From contig CALWXH010000014.1 of assembly GCA_944385465.1 (NCBI GenBank), forward strand, positions 1 to 35,423: a stretch of DNA of 35,423 nt. Direction: 5' to 3'. Of the stretch, positions 16,072-23,644 are shown piece after piece. Positions within the stretch are counted from its first letter, which is position 1, and the number at the start of each line of letters is the position of its first letter. This DNA is from an uncultured Oscillospiraceae bacterium. GTDB lineage: Bacteria; Bacillota; Clostridia; Oscillospirales; Oscillospiraceae. The notes under the pieces are model-generated. The model searched no databases. It had not been told where the DNA came from and saw only the letters and a list, made by a program, of their open reading frames with translations. The position numbers and the translations under genes are program-made.

Positions 16072-17346
16072 TCACGCATAGAAGGCGTGCGCGCCGATGG
16101 TGGCCACATAGGGCCGGTTGCGGGAGGCGTAGCTGTTCAGGCCGGCCCGGTTGAAGAACAGCACGTTCTCCAGGGCCACAGCGCCGTCCATCACCAGCTT
16201 GGCCGCCACCACGGAATCCGCGTTGGGGTCCCGGTAAATGGAACCACTGATGGCGGGGCTGAATTGATTGCGCTGGAACAGCACATCATAGATGTTGTTG
16301 GGGAACAGGGGGCTGGCCACCCGGTTCATCACCACGTTGCCCACGGCAATCTTGCCCAGCATGGGCTGGTTGCCGCTCTCGGCGTAGATGATGTGGGACA
16401 GCCAGTACAGGGTATCGCCGTTGTAGTAGGTAGCGCCGTTCTGCAGGAAGGCGCCGGTGCCCGCCTGGTGGGTGAGGGTGACGTTGCCGGTGGCCCCGTC
16501 GTAGCCCACGTCCAGGTTGTAGATCTTGGCCAGCACCCGCACGGGCACGGCCAGCTTGCCGTTGACCTGCTTCAGGCCGTCCTTCACGTAGAGGCACCGG
16601 CCGTTGGCCTGCACATACAGGCTGCCCGGCACCGCGCTCAGGGTCAGCGTCTCCACCACGGCGTCCGCCGGGATCTCATCCTCCTGCTCGGGCTGCTCTT
16701 CCTCAGCGGGCTGCTCACCCTCGGCGGCATCCTGGTCCTCCTCAGCGGGCTGCTCGCCCTCGGCGGCGTCCTGGTTTTCCTCAGCGGGCTGCTCGCCCTC
16801 CTCGGCAGGCTGCTCATCCTCCTCAGTGGGCTGGGCGGCCTCGGTCTCGTCCTGGGCATCCTCTTCGGAGGCCTCGGTCTCCTCTTCGGCAGTCTGAGTC
16901 TCATCCTCCGTCTCCTGGGCAGGCTGCTCACCCGCTTCCTCGGGCTGGGCCTCCTCTTCCCCGGCGCCCTCTTCGGCGGTCTGCTGGTCATCGGCGGCGT
17001 CCTCCGCCTCCTGATCCTGATCCTCCGCCTCTTCGGGCTGCTCCTCCTGGACGTCCTCGTCCTCCAGGCCGGTCACCACCGTGGAGGTGGCCACCACCGT
17101 GCCGTTCTCTTTGTACTCCAGCACGGCCTCTTCATCCATCAGGGCCATAAAGGATTCCAGGGTGATATAGTTGACACCGTTTATGAGCTGGAACTCCAAC
17201 GTGTCTGCCCGCTCTCCTTCCAGGTAGATCCCGGGGCCGCTTACCGCCTCCACGGGATTCTTCGCCTCTTCGGCGGCAAAAGCGGGCAGGATCAGGGTGC
17301 CCGCCATTACCCCGGCCAGAGCCAGGCTGGTCATTCTGATTTTCAT
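16072..17346 (-). CDS. Secreted SleB-like cell-wall hydrolase with acidic repeat linker
   Basis: A 424-residue exported protein. A signal peptide is visible (MKIRMTSLALAGVMAGTLILPAFAA, cut near residue 24). A small beta-rich segment (30-93) is followed by an extremely Glu/Gln/Ala/Asp-rich linker (about 94-226) containing 13-residue tandem repeats. A stalk-like domain (PGSLYVQANGRCLYVKDG...LAVPVRVLAKIY) comes next, resembling copper-amine-oxidase N-terminal repeats. The C-terminal hydrolase_2 domain of the SleB/CwlJ type has catalytic-candidate Glu323 in IYAESGNQP and GKIAVGNVVMNRV. The family cleaves spore cortex or vegetative peptidoglycan. It is a paralogue of the next gene upstream, which lacks the acidic linker. 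ATG 17346 has AAGGAGAG upstream. Confidence 0.88.
   Translation of the reverse strand: MKIRMTSLALAGVMAGTLILPAFAAEEAKNPVEAVSGPGIYLEGERADTLEFQLINGVNYITLESFMALMDEEAVLEYKENGTVVATSTVVTGLEDEDVQEEQPEEAEDQDQEAEDAADDQQTAEEGAGEEEAQPEEAGEQPAQETEDETQTAEEETEASEEDAQDETEAAQPTEEDEQPAEEGEQPAEENQDAAEGEQPAEEDQDAAEGEQPAEEEQPEQEDEIPADAVVETLTLSAVPGSLYVQANGRCLYVKDGLKQVNGKLAVPVRVLAKIYNLDVGYDGATGNVTLTHQAGTGAFLQNGATYYNGDTLYWLSHIIYAESGNQPMLGKIAVGNVVMNRVASPLFPNNIYDVLFQRNQFSPAISGSIYRDPNADSVVAAKLVMDGAVALENVLFFNRAGLNSYASRNRPYVATIGAHAFYA
16701..16799 (-). repeat. 39-bp in-frame tandem repeat
   Basis: Two full 39-bp units (16701-16739, 16740-16778) and a partial third (16779-16799) encode GEQPAEE(N/D)QDAAE. The unit length is a multiple of three, so copy-number changes would lengthen or shorten the linker without breaking the frame. 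Only a few bases differ between units. Confidence 0.8.
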
Positions 17347-17388
17347 TCTAACTCTCCTTGCTACAATTTGTTGTCAAATTGTAACCGT

Positions 17389-17417
17389 ATTGTAACCGAT
17401 TTAATACCGTTTTGCAA
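17389..17417 (-). promoter_or_regulatory. Promoter of the acidic-repeat hydrolase gene
   Basis: TTGCAA (17412-17417), a 17-base spacer and TACAAT (17389-17394) are read on the minus strand about 45 bases before the start codon. A short inverted repeat CAATTTG-ACAA-CAAATTG lies between the -10 box and the gene and could be an operator or leader stem. Confidence 0.6.
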
Positions 17418-17434
17418 GACTTTTTTATCTGCGA

Positions 17435-17471
17435 AATGACCGAACCTCCCCGATGGGAAGGTCCGGTCATT
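17435..17471 (-). terminator. Hairpin after the second hydrolase gene
   Basis: A 17-bp stem with two wobble pairs (arms 17455-17471 and 17435-17451, loop of 3) lies 17 bases after the stop codon. The following minus-strand bases are not T-rich, so this is a weaker terminator call. Confidence 0.55.
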
Positions 17472-17488
17472 CAGCCGTTTACACAATT

Positions 17489-18295
17489 TCAGCGGTAAAA
17501 CCAGTGTCTGCCGATGGTTACCACGAACTCACGGTTCTCCATCACCCAGTGATTTGTGGCGATATCCGGGGCCAAAAAGTACAGGCTGTCCCCGGCCATT
17601 CTGGCTCCGTCCAGGCACAATTTCGCGGCCAGCACGCTCTCCGCCGTGGGCTCCAGATAGATGGTTCCATTGGCGGTGGGGGTGAACTGGACCCCCCACT
17701 TGTCATCAAAAATCACCCCGTAAATGGTGTCCGGAAACTGGCTGCTGGCCACCCGGTTGAGTACCACGGTGCCCACCGCCAGCTTGCCGGCCAGGGGCTC
17801 CCCCCGGCTCTCCGCGGAAATGATCCGGGACATCCAGTACAGCTCATCCTCCCTATAGGGGGCCGGGCCCGGCAGGCCGCTGCCCACGGTGAGGGTGATC
17901 CCCTCCGCCCGGCTCCAGTCCACCGTGCCGCCCAGGGCCTTGGCCAGCACCCGGATGGGCACCAGCACCCGCCCGTTTTCCAGCCGGACCTCTCCGGGCA
18001 CGAACAGGGCGCGGTCATTGACGGTGATATACTGCTGTCCGGGCACCGCCTTCAGGGTGACACCGCTCCCCTTCACCCAGGCCGCGCCCCCCTCCCAGCT
18101 CACCTCGGCCTGGGGGGAGAGCACGTTGGCAATCACCCGCAGGGACACATAGGTGGTGCCGTCCTCAATCCGGGCCAGGGACTGCTGCCATAGATCCTGA
18201 CCATTCACCCGCAGTGTGCTGGCCGCCCCGGGCAGAATGGCCGCGGCGGACAAGAACAGTGCCAGCACCACCCCTGCCAGTCGCTTGCAGTTCAT
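17489..18295 (-). CDS. Secreted SleB-like cell-wall hydrolase (short paralogue)
   Basis: A 268-residue exported protein. The signal peptide is residues 1-26 (MNCKRLAGVVLALFLSAAAI then LPGAAS). A copper-amine-oxidase-like stalk domain covers about 27-140 (TTYVSLRVIANVL, RALFVPGEVRLENGRVLVPI). A C-terminal hydrolase_2 domain begins YWMSRIISAESRGEPLAGKLAV, with catalytic-candidate Glu162. It matches the neighbouring 424-residue protein domain for domain except for the acidic linker, so the pair arose by duplication. ATG 18295 has AGGAG 8 bases upstream; an in-frame GTG 9 bases earlier overlaps that ribosome site. The role is probably peptidoglycan or spore-cortex lysis. Confidence 0.88.
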   Translation of the reverse strand: MNCKRLAGVVLALFLSAAAILPGAASTLRVNGQDLWQQSLARIEDGTTYVSLRVIANVLSPQAEVSWEGGAAWVKGSGVTLKAVPGQQYITVNDRALFVPGEVRLENGRVLVPIRVLAKALGGTVDWSRAEGITLTVGSGLPGPAPYREDELYWMSRIISAESRGEPLAGKLAVGTVVLNRVASSQFPDTIYGVIFDDKWGVQFTPTANGTIYLEPTAESVLAAKLCLDGARMAGDSLYFLAPDIATNHWVMENREFVVTIGRHWFYR

Positions 18296-18515
18296 GTACT
18301 TCACTCCTACCTTATAATATATGTGATGCCCCTTCGGGCACAGGTCGATTGTAGCGGAATTTCCCCCGCCGGGGCAAGGCGTAATGTTTCCCTGCGCCGG
18401 AAACCTCTCCCTCCCCTCGGTTCCACCTTATATATAAGGTAGGAGCCTCCTCCCGCGGCCCCCGACACCGAAATAAAATTTTATTGCATTTTGCGAAAGC
18501 CGGATCAAATCGCCC
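18296..18515. other. Divergent intergenic region with palindrome and inverted motif copy
   Basis: There is no gene here. It contains a perfect 16-base palindrome ACCTTATATATAAGGT (18425-18440). The 13-base TATAAGGTAGGAG occurs once on the plus strand (18433-18445) and once on the minus strand (18304-18316, carrying the ribosome site of the hydrolase gene). An AT-rich block at 18470-18500 precedes the rnf promoter. Confidence 0.5.
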
Positions 18516-18543
18516 TTGCGTTTATCGGTGGATATGCTATAAT
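18516..18543 (+). promoter_or_regulatory. Promoter of the rnf operon
   Basis: TTGCGT (18516-18521), a 16-base spacer and a perfect TATAAT (18538-18543), with TG one base before it (extended -10), lie about 115 bases upstream of rnfC. Confidence 0.8.
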
Positions 18544-18584
18544 GTCAACTGAGTTCACAGGCGCTTTATCCAGATAGAGTGTCT

Positions 18585-18624
18585 GGCCGCAAAAGGGCGG
18601 CTCGCCCCCCTTTTGTCCGGCCTG
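18585..18624 (+). promoter_or_regulatory. Leader stem-loop upstream of rnfC
   Basis: In the transcribed leader, GGCCG...AAAAGGG can pair with CCCTTTT...CGGCC through an interrupted stem. No T-run follows it, so it is not a simple terminator. It could protect the 5' end of the rnf message. Confidence 0.4.
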
Positions 18625-18660
18625 GAGTGGTTCAAAACATCAATGAGGGAGGAAGGCAAT

Positions 18661-20010
18661 GTGAAACTGCATGGCATACACGTGCCCCACAGGAAAAACA
18701 CTGTGGACAGCACGCCGGTGCGTATGCCGGTTCCCGCCGTGGTCACCGTGCCCATGTCCATGAACATCGGCGCGCCGGCCAAGCCCGTGGTCAAGGCCGG
18801 GGACACGGTGAAAGTCGGCCAGCTCATCGCGGAGGCCGGCGGCTTCGTGTCCGCGCCCATCTACTCCGGAGTCTCCGGGAAGGTCAAGAAAATTGACCAG
18901 CTCCTGGGCTCCAACGGGCGGTATGACACCACCATCGTCATCGAGAGCGACGGGCAGCAGGAAGTCTATGAGGGGATCACGCCCCCCCAGGTCACCGACC
19001 TGGACAGCTTTGTGGAGGCGGTGCGCCAGAGCGGCGTCATCGGCCTGGGCGGCGCCGGGTTCCCCACCGCGGTGAAGCTGAAGGTAAAGCCGGAGCAGGT
19101 GGAGGAAATCATCATCAACGGCGCGGAGTGCGAGCCCTATATCACCTCGGACACCCGCACCATGCTGGACGACGCGGACAGCATCATCGAGGGCGTCCGG
19201 CTGCTCCAGAAGTACTACGCCCCCCAGCGGGTCATCGTGGGCATCGAGGACAACAAGCCCCAGTGCGTCCAGAAGATGAAGGAGGCCGGCCGGGATCTGT
19301 CCGGCTATGAGGTGGCCGCCCTGCCCGCCATCTACCCCCAGGGCGGTGAGAAGGTGCTGATCTTCAACACCACCGGCAAAATCGTCCCCGAGGGCAAGCT
19401 GCCCATCGACGTGGGCGCCATTGTCATCAACTGCACCACCCTGGCGGTGATCGCCAAGTACATCAAGACCGGCATGCCCCTGGTGGAGAAGGTGGTCACC
19501 GTGGACGGTTCCGCCGTGGCCAAGCCCCAGAACGTCATCGTCCCCGTGGGCACCAGCATGAAGGACGTGCTGGACTTCTGCGGAGTGAAGAGCGAGCCCA
19601 AGAAGGTGCTCTACGGCGGCCCCATGATGGGCATCTCCGTGGCCAGCCTGGAGGCGCCGGTGATGAAGAACACCAACGCGGTGCTGGCCTTCGCCGAAAA
19701 GGAGGCCCAGGCCCCCGTCACCACCGCCTGCATCCGCTGCGGCCGCTGCGCGGCCCACTGCCCCCTGAACCTGATGCCCGCCTCCATTGAGACGGCCTAC
19801 GTCAACAACGAGCCGGAGGTCCTCAAGGAGCTGAAGGTCAATCTGTGCATGGAGTGCGGCTGCTGTGCCTTCGGCTGCCCCGCCCACCGTCCCCTGGTCC
19901 AGGTGAACAAGCTGGCCAAGGCCATGCTCAACCAGTACAACGCCCAGCAGAAGGCGCTGCTGGAAAAGCAGAAGGAAAAAGAGACAAAGGAGGCGGCCGC
20001 AAATGTCTGA
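18661..20010 (+). CDS. rnfC: Rnf complex subunit C (NADH-binding, Fe-S)
   Basis: RnfC is the peripheral subunit that exchanges electrons with NAD(H) in the ion-translocating ferredoxin:NAD+ oxidoreductase. The N-terminal barrel/lipoyl-like region (MNIGAPAKPVVKAGDTVKVG) is followed by the NuoF-like nucleotide/FMN fold with GLGGAGFPT (about 128-136) and INGAECEPYIT. Two [4Fe-4S] motifs follow, CIRCGRCAAHCP (from 357) and CMECGCCAFGCP (from 396). It has 449 residues. GTG 18661 is chosen because GGGAGGAAGG lies 8 bases upstream; the open frame extends 16 codons further without a ribosome site. It is first in the operon and overlaps rnfD by 8 bases. Confidence 0.96.
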   Translation: MKLHGIHVPHRKNTVDSTPVRMPVPAVVTVPMSMNIGAPAKPVVKAGDTVKVGQLIAEAGGFVSAPIYSGVSGKVKKIDQLLGSNGRYDTTIVIESDGQQEVYEGITPPQVTDLDSFVEAVRQSGVIGLGGAGFPTAVKLKVKPEQVEEIIINGAECEPYITSDTRTMLDDADSIIEGVRLLQKYYAPQRVIVGIEDNKPQCVQKMKEAGRDLSGYEVAALPAIYPQGGEKVLIFNTTGKIVPEGKLPIDVGAIVINCTTLAVIAKYIKTGMPLVEKVVTVDGSAVAKPQNVIVPVGTSMKDVLDFCGVKSEPKKVLYGGPMMGISVASLEAPVMKNTNAVLAFAEKEAQAPVTTACIRCGRCAAHCPLNLMPASIETAYVNNEPEVLKELKVNLCMECGCCAFGCPAHRPLVQVNKLAKAMLNQYNAQQKALLEKQKEKETKEAAANV

Positions 20011-20929
20011 GAAACTCACTGTATCGGTCTCCCCCCACCTCCACACCGGCGTCACCACCCAGGTGATCATGCGGGATGTGCTCATCGCCCTGCTCCCCGC
20101 CGTGGTGGCCTCCGTGGTGTTCTTCGGCCTCCGGGCCCTGCTGGTGGAGGTTCTGTGCGTGGCGGTGTGCATCCTGTGCGAGTGGGCCTTTGAGAAGATC
20201 TGCAAGCGCCCCGTCACCGTCAGCGACCTGTCCGCCGCCGTCACCGGCCTGCTGCTGGCCCTGAACCTGCCCGTGGGCATCCCCCTGTGGCAGGCGGCCT
20301 TCGGCTCCTTCGTGGCCATCGTGATGGTCAAGCAGCTCTTTGGCGGCATCGGCTACAACTTCGCCAACCCCGCCATCACCGCCCGGATCATCATGCTGGT
20401 GGCCTTCTCCGGCACCATGACCAGCTGGGCGGTGCCCAACCTGGTGGACGCGGTGTCCTCCTCCACCCCCCTGGCCATCCTCAAGACGGGCGAGGGCACG
20501 CTGCCCTCCCTGATGGAGATGTTCCTGGGCGCCCGGGACGGCAGCATGGGTGAGACCAGCTGCCTGGCCCTGCTCATCGGCGGGGTCTACCTCATCGCCC
20601 GCAAGGTGATCACCTGGCACACCCCCGTGGCCTTCATCGGCACCGTGCTGGTGTTCTCCGCCCTGCTGGGCCAGCAGCCCCTGTATCAGATGATGGCCGG
20701 CGGCCTGTTCATCGGCGCCTTCTTCATGGCCACCGACTACACCACCTCTCCCCCCACCCCCGCCGGCAAGGCCATCTTCGGCATCGGCTGCGGCATCATC
20801 ACCGTGGCCATCCGGGTCTGGGGCAACTATCCTGAGGGCGTGTCCTTCTCCATCCTGCTGATGAACATCCTCAACCCCTACATCTGCAAGTGGACACAGC
20901 CCAAACCCCTGGGAGGTGTGAAGGAATGA
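20003..20929 (+). CDS. rnfD: Rnf complex subunit D (membrane flavoprotein)
   Basis: A polytopic membrane subunit, homologous to NqrB, that carries covalently bound FMN. It has 308 residues with about nine to ten hydrophobic segments. The probable flavinylated residue is Thr155 in AVSSSTPLA, which corresponds to the (S/D)GAT-type site of the family but reads SSST here. The family C-terminal signature TDYTTSPPTPAGKAIFGIGCG is present. The start ATG lies within the end of rnfC, and the stop overlaps the rnfG start as ATGA, so translation is coupled on both sides. Flavinylation would be done by the ApbE encoded at 25,894. Confidence 0.95.
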   Translation: MSEKLTVSVSPHLHTGVTTQVIMRDVLIALLPAVVASVVFFGLRALLVEVLCVAVCILCEWAFEKICKRPVTVSDLSAAVTGLLLALNLPVGIPLWQAAFGSFVAIVMVKQLFGGIGYNFANPAITARIIMLVAFSGTMTSWAVPNLVDAVSSSTPLAILKTGEGTLPSLMEMFLGARDGSMGETSCLALLIGGVYLIARKVITWHTPVAFIGTVLVFSALLGQQPLYQMMAGGLFIGAFFMATDYTTSPPTPAGKAIFGIGCGIITVAIRVWGNYPEGVSFSILLMNILNPYICKWTQPKPLGGVKE

Positions 20930-21474
20930 CTAAGACAAAAAACTCCGCGATCTCCGATTTTGTGCTTCCCATCGGCGTGCTGCTGATCATCTGCATTGTG
21001 GCCTCCGCCCTGCTGGCCTACACCAACAGCATCACCGCCCCCATCATTGAGGCGGCGGCGGAAGAGGCCGCGGAGCAGGCCCGCATCGCCGTCATGCCCG
21101 AGGCTGACGGCTTCGAGGAGCTCCAGGTGGACGGCCTGCCCGAGACGGTCACCGGCGTGTACGAGGCCACCAACGGCGTGGGCTACGTGTTCATGCTCAC
21201 CGCCGACGGCTACGGCGGCCGGGACACCCTGAGCATCACCTGCGGCATCGACTCCGAGGGCAAGATCACCGACACCCAGGTGCTCAGCCACGAAGAGACC
21301 GTGGGCCTGGGCTCCAAGATCACCGGGGACGACTTCCGGGGCCAGTTCACCGGCAAGGACTCCAACCTGGAGGGCGTGGACATCATCGGCGGCGCCACCT
21401 TCTCCTCCAACTACTTCATCGGCGCCATCCGGGACGCCTTCACCGCCTACGACATGGTAAAGGAGGGTGCGTGA
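20926..21474 (+). CDS. rnfG: Rnf complex subunit G (FMN-binding)
   Basis: A single membrane anchor (about residues 15-35, VLPIGVLLIICIVASALLAY) is followed by an FMN-binding domain on the outer face. The flavin is expected on Thr158 in IIGGATFSSNYFIGAI, matching the GAT core of the flavinylation motif. It has 182 residues, near the family norm. ATG 20926 overlaps the rnfD stop and has GGGAGGTG upstream; a longer frame to 20890 lies inside rnfD. It relays electrons between RnfD and the RnfA/E iron centre in models of the complex. Confidence 0.94.
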   Translation: MTKTKNSAISDFVLPIGVLLIICIVASALLAYTNSITAPIIEAAAEEAAEQARIAVMPEADGFEELQVDGLPETVTGVYEATNGVGYVFMLTADGYGGRDTLSITCGIDSEGKITDTQVLSHEETVGLGSKITGDDFRGQFTGKDSNLEGVDIIGGATFSSNYFIGAIRDAFTAYDMVKEGA

Positions 21475-21475
21475 G

Positions 21476-22171
21476 ATGAAAGCATTGAGAACCCTGACCA
21501 ACGGCATCATCCGGGAGAACCCCATCCTGGTGCTGGTGCTGGGCACCTGCCCCTTCCTGGCGGTCACCACCCAGGCGTCCAACGCCATTGGCATGGGCGC
21601 GGCGGTCACCTTCGTGCTGCTGTGCTCCAACATCCTGATCTCCATCCTGCGCAAGGTGATCTCGGAAAAGGTGCGCATCCCCTGCTTCATCGTGGTCATC
21701 GCCTCTTTCGTGACCCTGGTACAGATGATCGTGCAGGCCTTCCTGCCCGATCTGAACGACGCTCTGGGTCTCTACCTGCCCCTGATCGTGGTCAACTGCA
21801 TCATCCTGGGCCGGGCTGAGATGTTCGCCAGCAAGAACGGCGTGTTCCTCTCCGCCCTGGACGCCATCGGCATGGGCGTGGGCTACACCCTGGCCATGCT
21901 GGTGATGGCCAGCATCCGGGAGATCCTGGGCAGCGGCACCTGGTTCGGCATGCCCCTGCCGGTGCTGTCCGACAACAACATCTCCATCATGGTCATGGCC
22001 CCCGGCGGCTTCGCCATCTTCGGCGTGCTCATCGCCATCGTCAACAAGGCCACCAAGGGCAAGGCCCCCAGAAAGAAAGACTTCGGCTGTGCCGGCTGTC
22101 CCAGCGCCGCGGTGTGCGGCGGCGGGCTGGCCTGTGCCGGTGCTGACGGGAAGGAGGCGGCCGGAAAATGA
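21476..22171 (+). CDS. rnfE: Rnf complex subunit E with Cys-rich C-terminal tail
   Basis: A six-helix membrane subunit related to NqrD. Cys25 (LGTCPFLAV) and Cys108 (VVNCIILGR) are the family cysteines that, together with those of RnfA, hold an intramembrane iron centre. After the last helix (ending near 190) there is a 40-residue hydrophilic tail, KATKGKAPRKKDFG onward, with Cys205, 208, 214 and 220. From memory, ordinary RnfE proteins lack this C-x2-C-x5-C-x5-C array. ATG 21476 has AGGAGG 8 bases upstream. It overlaps the rnfA start by 4 bases. Confidence 0.95.
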   Translation: MKALRTLTNGIIRENPILVLVLGTCPFLAVTTQASNAIGMGAAVTFVLLCSNILISILRKVISEKVRIPCFIVVIASFVTLVQMIVQAFLPDLNDALGLYLPLIVVNCIILGRAEMFASKNGVFLSALDAIGMGVGYTLAMLVMASIREILGSGTWFGMPLPVLSDNNISIMVMAPGGFAIFGVLIAIVNKATKGKAPRKKDFGCAGCPSAAVCGGGLACAGADGKEAAGK

Positions 22172-22782
22172 AAGAAATCATCGCCATTATCATGACCGCC
22201 GTTCTGGTCAACAACTACGTACTCAGCCAGTTCCTGGGCATCTGCCCCTTCCTGGGCGTGTCCAAGAAGCTGGATCAGGCCACCGGCATGTCCATCGCCG
22301 TCATCTTCGTGATGGTGCTGTCCACCGCCGTGACCTATCCCATCCAGTTCTTTATCCTCAACCCCAACGGGCTGGGCTATCTCCAGACCATCGTCTTCAT
22401 CCTGGTGATCGCCGCCCTGGTGCAGCTGGTGGAGATCATCCTGAAGAAGTACATCCCCTCCCTCCACGCGGCCCTGGGCGTGTACCTGCCCCTGATCACC
22501 ACCAACTGCGCGGTGCTGGGCGTGTGTATCAGCAACGTGGACAGCTATCTGCTGGAGGGCGCCGCCTTCGGCACCAGCTTTGTGCACGCCCTGTTCAACT
22601 CCTTCGGCAGCGGCGTGGGCTTCTTCCTGGCCATGGTGCTCTTCGCCGGGGTGCGCACCCGGGTGGAGCGGTGCAACTGCCCGGCCTGCTTCAAGGGCAT
22701 GCCCATCACCCTGATCTCCGCCTCCATCCTGTCCGTGTCCTTCATGGGCTTTGCCGGACTGGTGGAGAACCTGCTGGGTTAA
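22168..22782 (+). CDS. rnfA: Rnf complex subunit A with extra CxCxxC loop
   Basis: A 204-residue six-helix membrane subunit related to NqrE. It pairs with RnfE in inverted topology. The family cysteines Cys26 (GICPFLG) and Cys114 (TTNCAVLG) are present. In the loop before the last helix the usual charged sequence (RERLE-DVP-FKG in textbook RnfA) reads RTRVERCNCPACFKG, giving Cys169, 171 and 174. ATG 22168 overlaps the rnfE stop. The extra cysteines may coordinate metal together with the RnfE tail; this is inference. Confidence 0.95.
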   Translation: MKEIIAIIMTAVLVNNYVLSQFLGICPFLGVSKKLDQATGMSIAVIFVMVLSTAVTYPIQFFILNPNGLGYLQTIVFILVIAALVQLVEIILKKYIPSLHAALGVYLPLITTNCAVLGVCISNVDSYLLEGAAFGTSFVHALFNSFGSGVGFFLAMVLFAGVRTRVERCNCPACFKGMPITLISASILSVSFMGFAGLVENLLG

Positions 22783-22796
22783 GGAGGGCGTGAAAC

Positions 22797-23618
22797 ATGG
22801 AAGTTGTGATCATTGCTGTTGTTGTTCTGGCTGTCATCGCCCTGATCTGCGGCGTCATGCTCACCGTGGCCTCCAAGTTCATGGCCGTGGAAGTGGACGA
22901 GCGCATCCCCCAGGTGCGGGAGTGCCTGCCCGGCGCCAACTGCGGCGCCTGCGGCTTCGCCGGCTGTGACGGATATGCCGCCGCCCTGGTGGAGGACCCC
23001 GACCTGGCTGTCAACCTGTGCGTCCCCGGCGGCGCCTCCGCCGCGGAGCAGATCGGCGCCGTGCTGGGCCGCGAGGCCGGCGAAGTGGTGAAAAAGGTCG
23101 CCGAGGTGCGCTGCTCCGGCACCTGCGCCGCCACCCAGTCCAAGATGGACTATCAGGGCATCGAGAGCTGTTCCGCCGCCAAGCTGCTCTTCGGCGGCAG
23201 CGGCTCCTGCATCTACGGCTGCGCCGGCCTGGGCGACTGCGCCAAGGTGTGTCCGGAAAACGCCATCTACCTGGTGGGCGGCGTGGCCCGGGTGGACACC
23301 GAGGCCTGCATCGGCTGCGGCCTGTGCGCCAAGACCTGCCCCAACCACGTCATCGAGATCCGTCCCGCCGCCGCCCATGTGGTGGTGGACTGCAACAGCC
23401 ATCAGAAGGGCGCGGACACCCGCAAGGCCTGCACCGCCGGCTGTATCGGCTGTAAGCTGTGCGAGCGCAACTGCCCCGAGGGGGCCATCACCGTCACCGA
23501 CAACCTGGCCAGCGTGGACTACGACAAGTGCACCGGCTGCGGCAAGTGCGCGGAAGTCTGCCCCTCCAAGTGCATCGTCGCCCTGAATGTGACGGCTCCC
23601 GCCGCCGCTCAGGAGTGA
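22797..23618 (+). CDS. rnfB: Rnf complex subunit B (ferredoxin-oxidising Fe-S protein)
   Basis: RnfB accepts electrons from reduced ferredoxin. An N-terminal membrane anchor (residues 1-27) is followed by the four-cysteine Fe-S domain (ANCGACGFAGCDGY ... NLCVPGG). A clostridial-type segment with RCSGTC and CIYGCAGLGDCAKVCP comes next. Three further ferredoxin motifs follow: CIGCGLCAKTCP, CIGCKLCERNCP and CTGCGKCAEVCP. At least five clusters are therefore likely. It has 273 residues. AAGGAGG lies 9 bases upstream of the ATG. It is last in the operon and followed by a strong terminator. Confidence 0.96.
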   Translation: MEVVIIAVVVLAVIALICGVMLTVASKFMAVEVDERIPQVRECLPGANCGACGFAGCDGYAAALVEDPDLAVNLCVPGGASAAEQIGAVLGREAGEVVKKVAEVRCSGTCAATQSKMDYQGIESCSAAKLLFGGSGSCIYGCAGLGDCAKVCPENAIYLVGGVARVDTEACIGCGLCAKTCPNHVIEIRPAAAHVVVDCNSHQKGADTRKACTAGCIGCKLCERNCPEGAITVTDNLASVDYDKCTGCGKCAEVCPSKCIVALNVTAPAAAQE

Positions 23619-23644
23619 GGACGGGTCGGGCGCAAATCATTCTG

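Noticed and set aside
15871..17439. Long plus-strand frame with Leu/Gly-rich, membrane-like repeats
   Set aside because: The hydrophobic repeats are the reverse complement of the Glu/Gln-rich linker of the hydrolase gene; the frame also crosses the tRNA and a terminator.
18304..18330. CATATATTA upstream of the short hydrolase resembling a SigK -10
   Set aside because: No matching -35 AC at proper spacing; AT-rich leaders give such matches by chance.
18640..20349. 569-codon open frame on the minus strand
   Set aside because: Antisense to rnfC and rnfD, which carry clear motifs; low-complexity composition.
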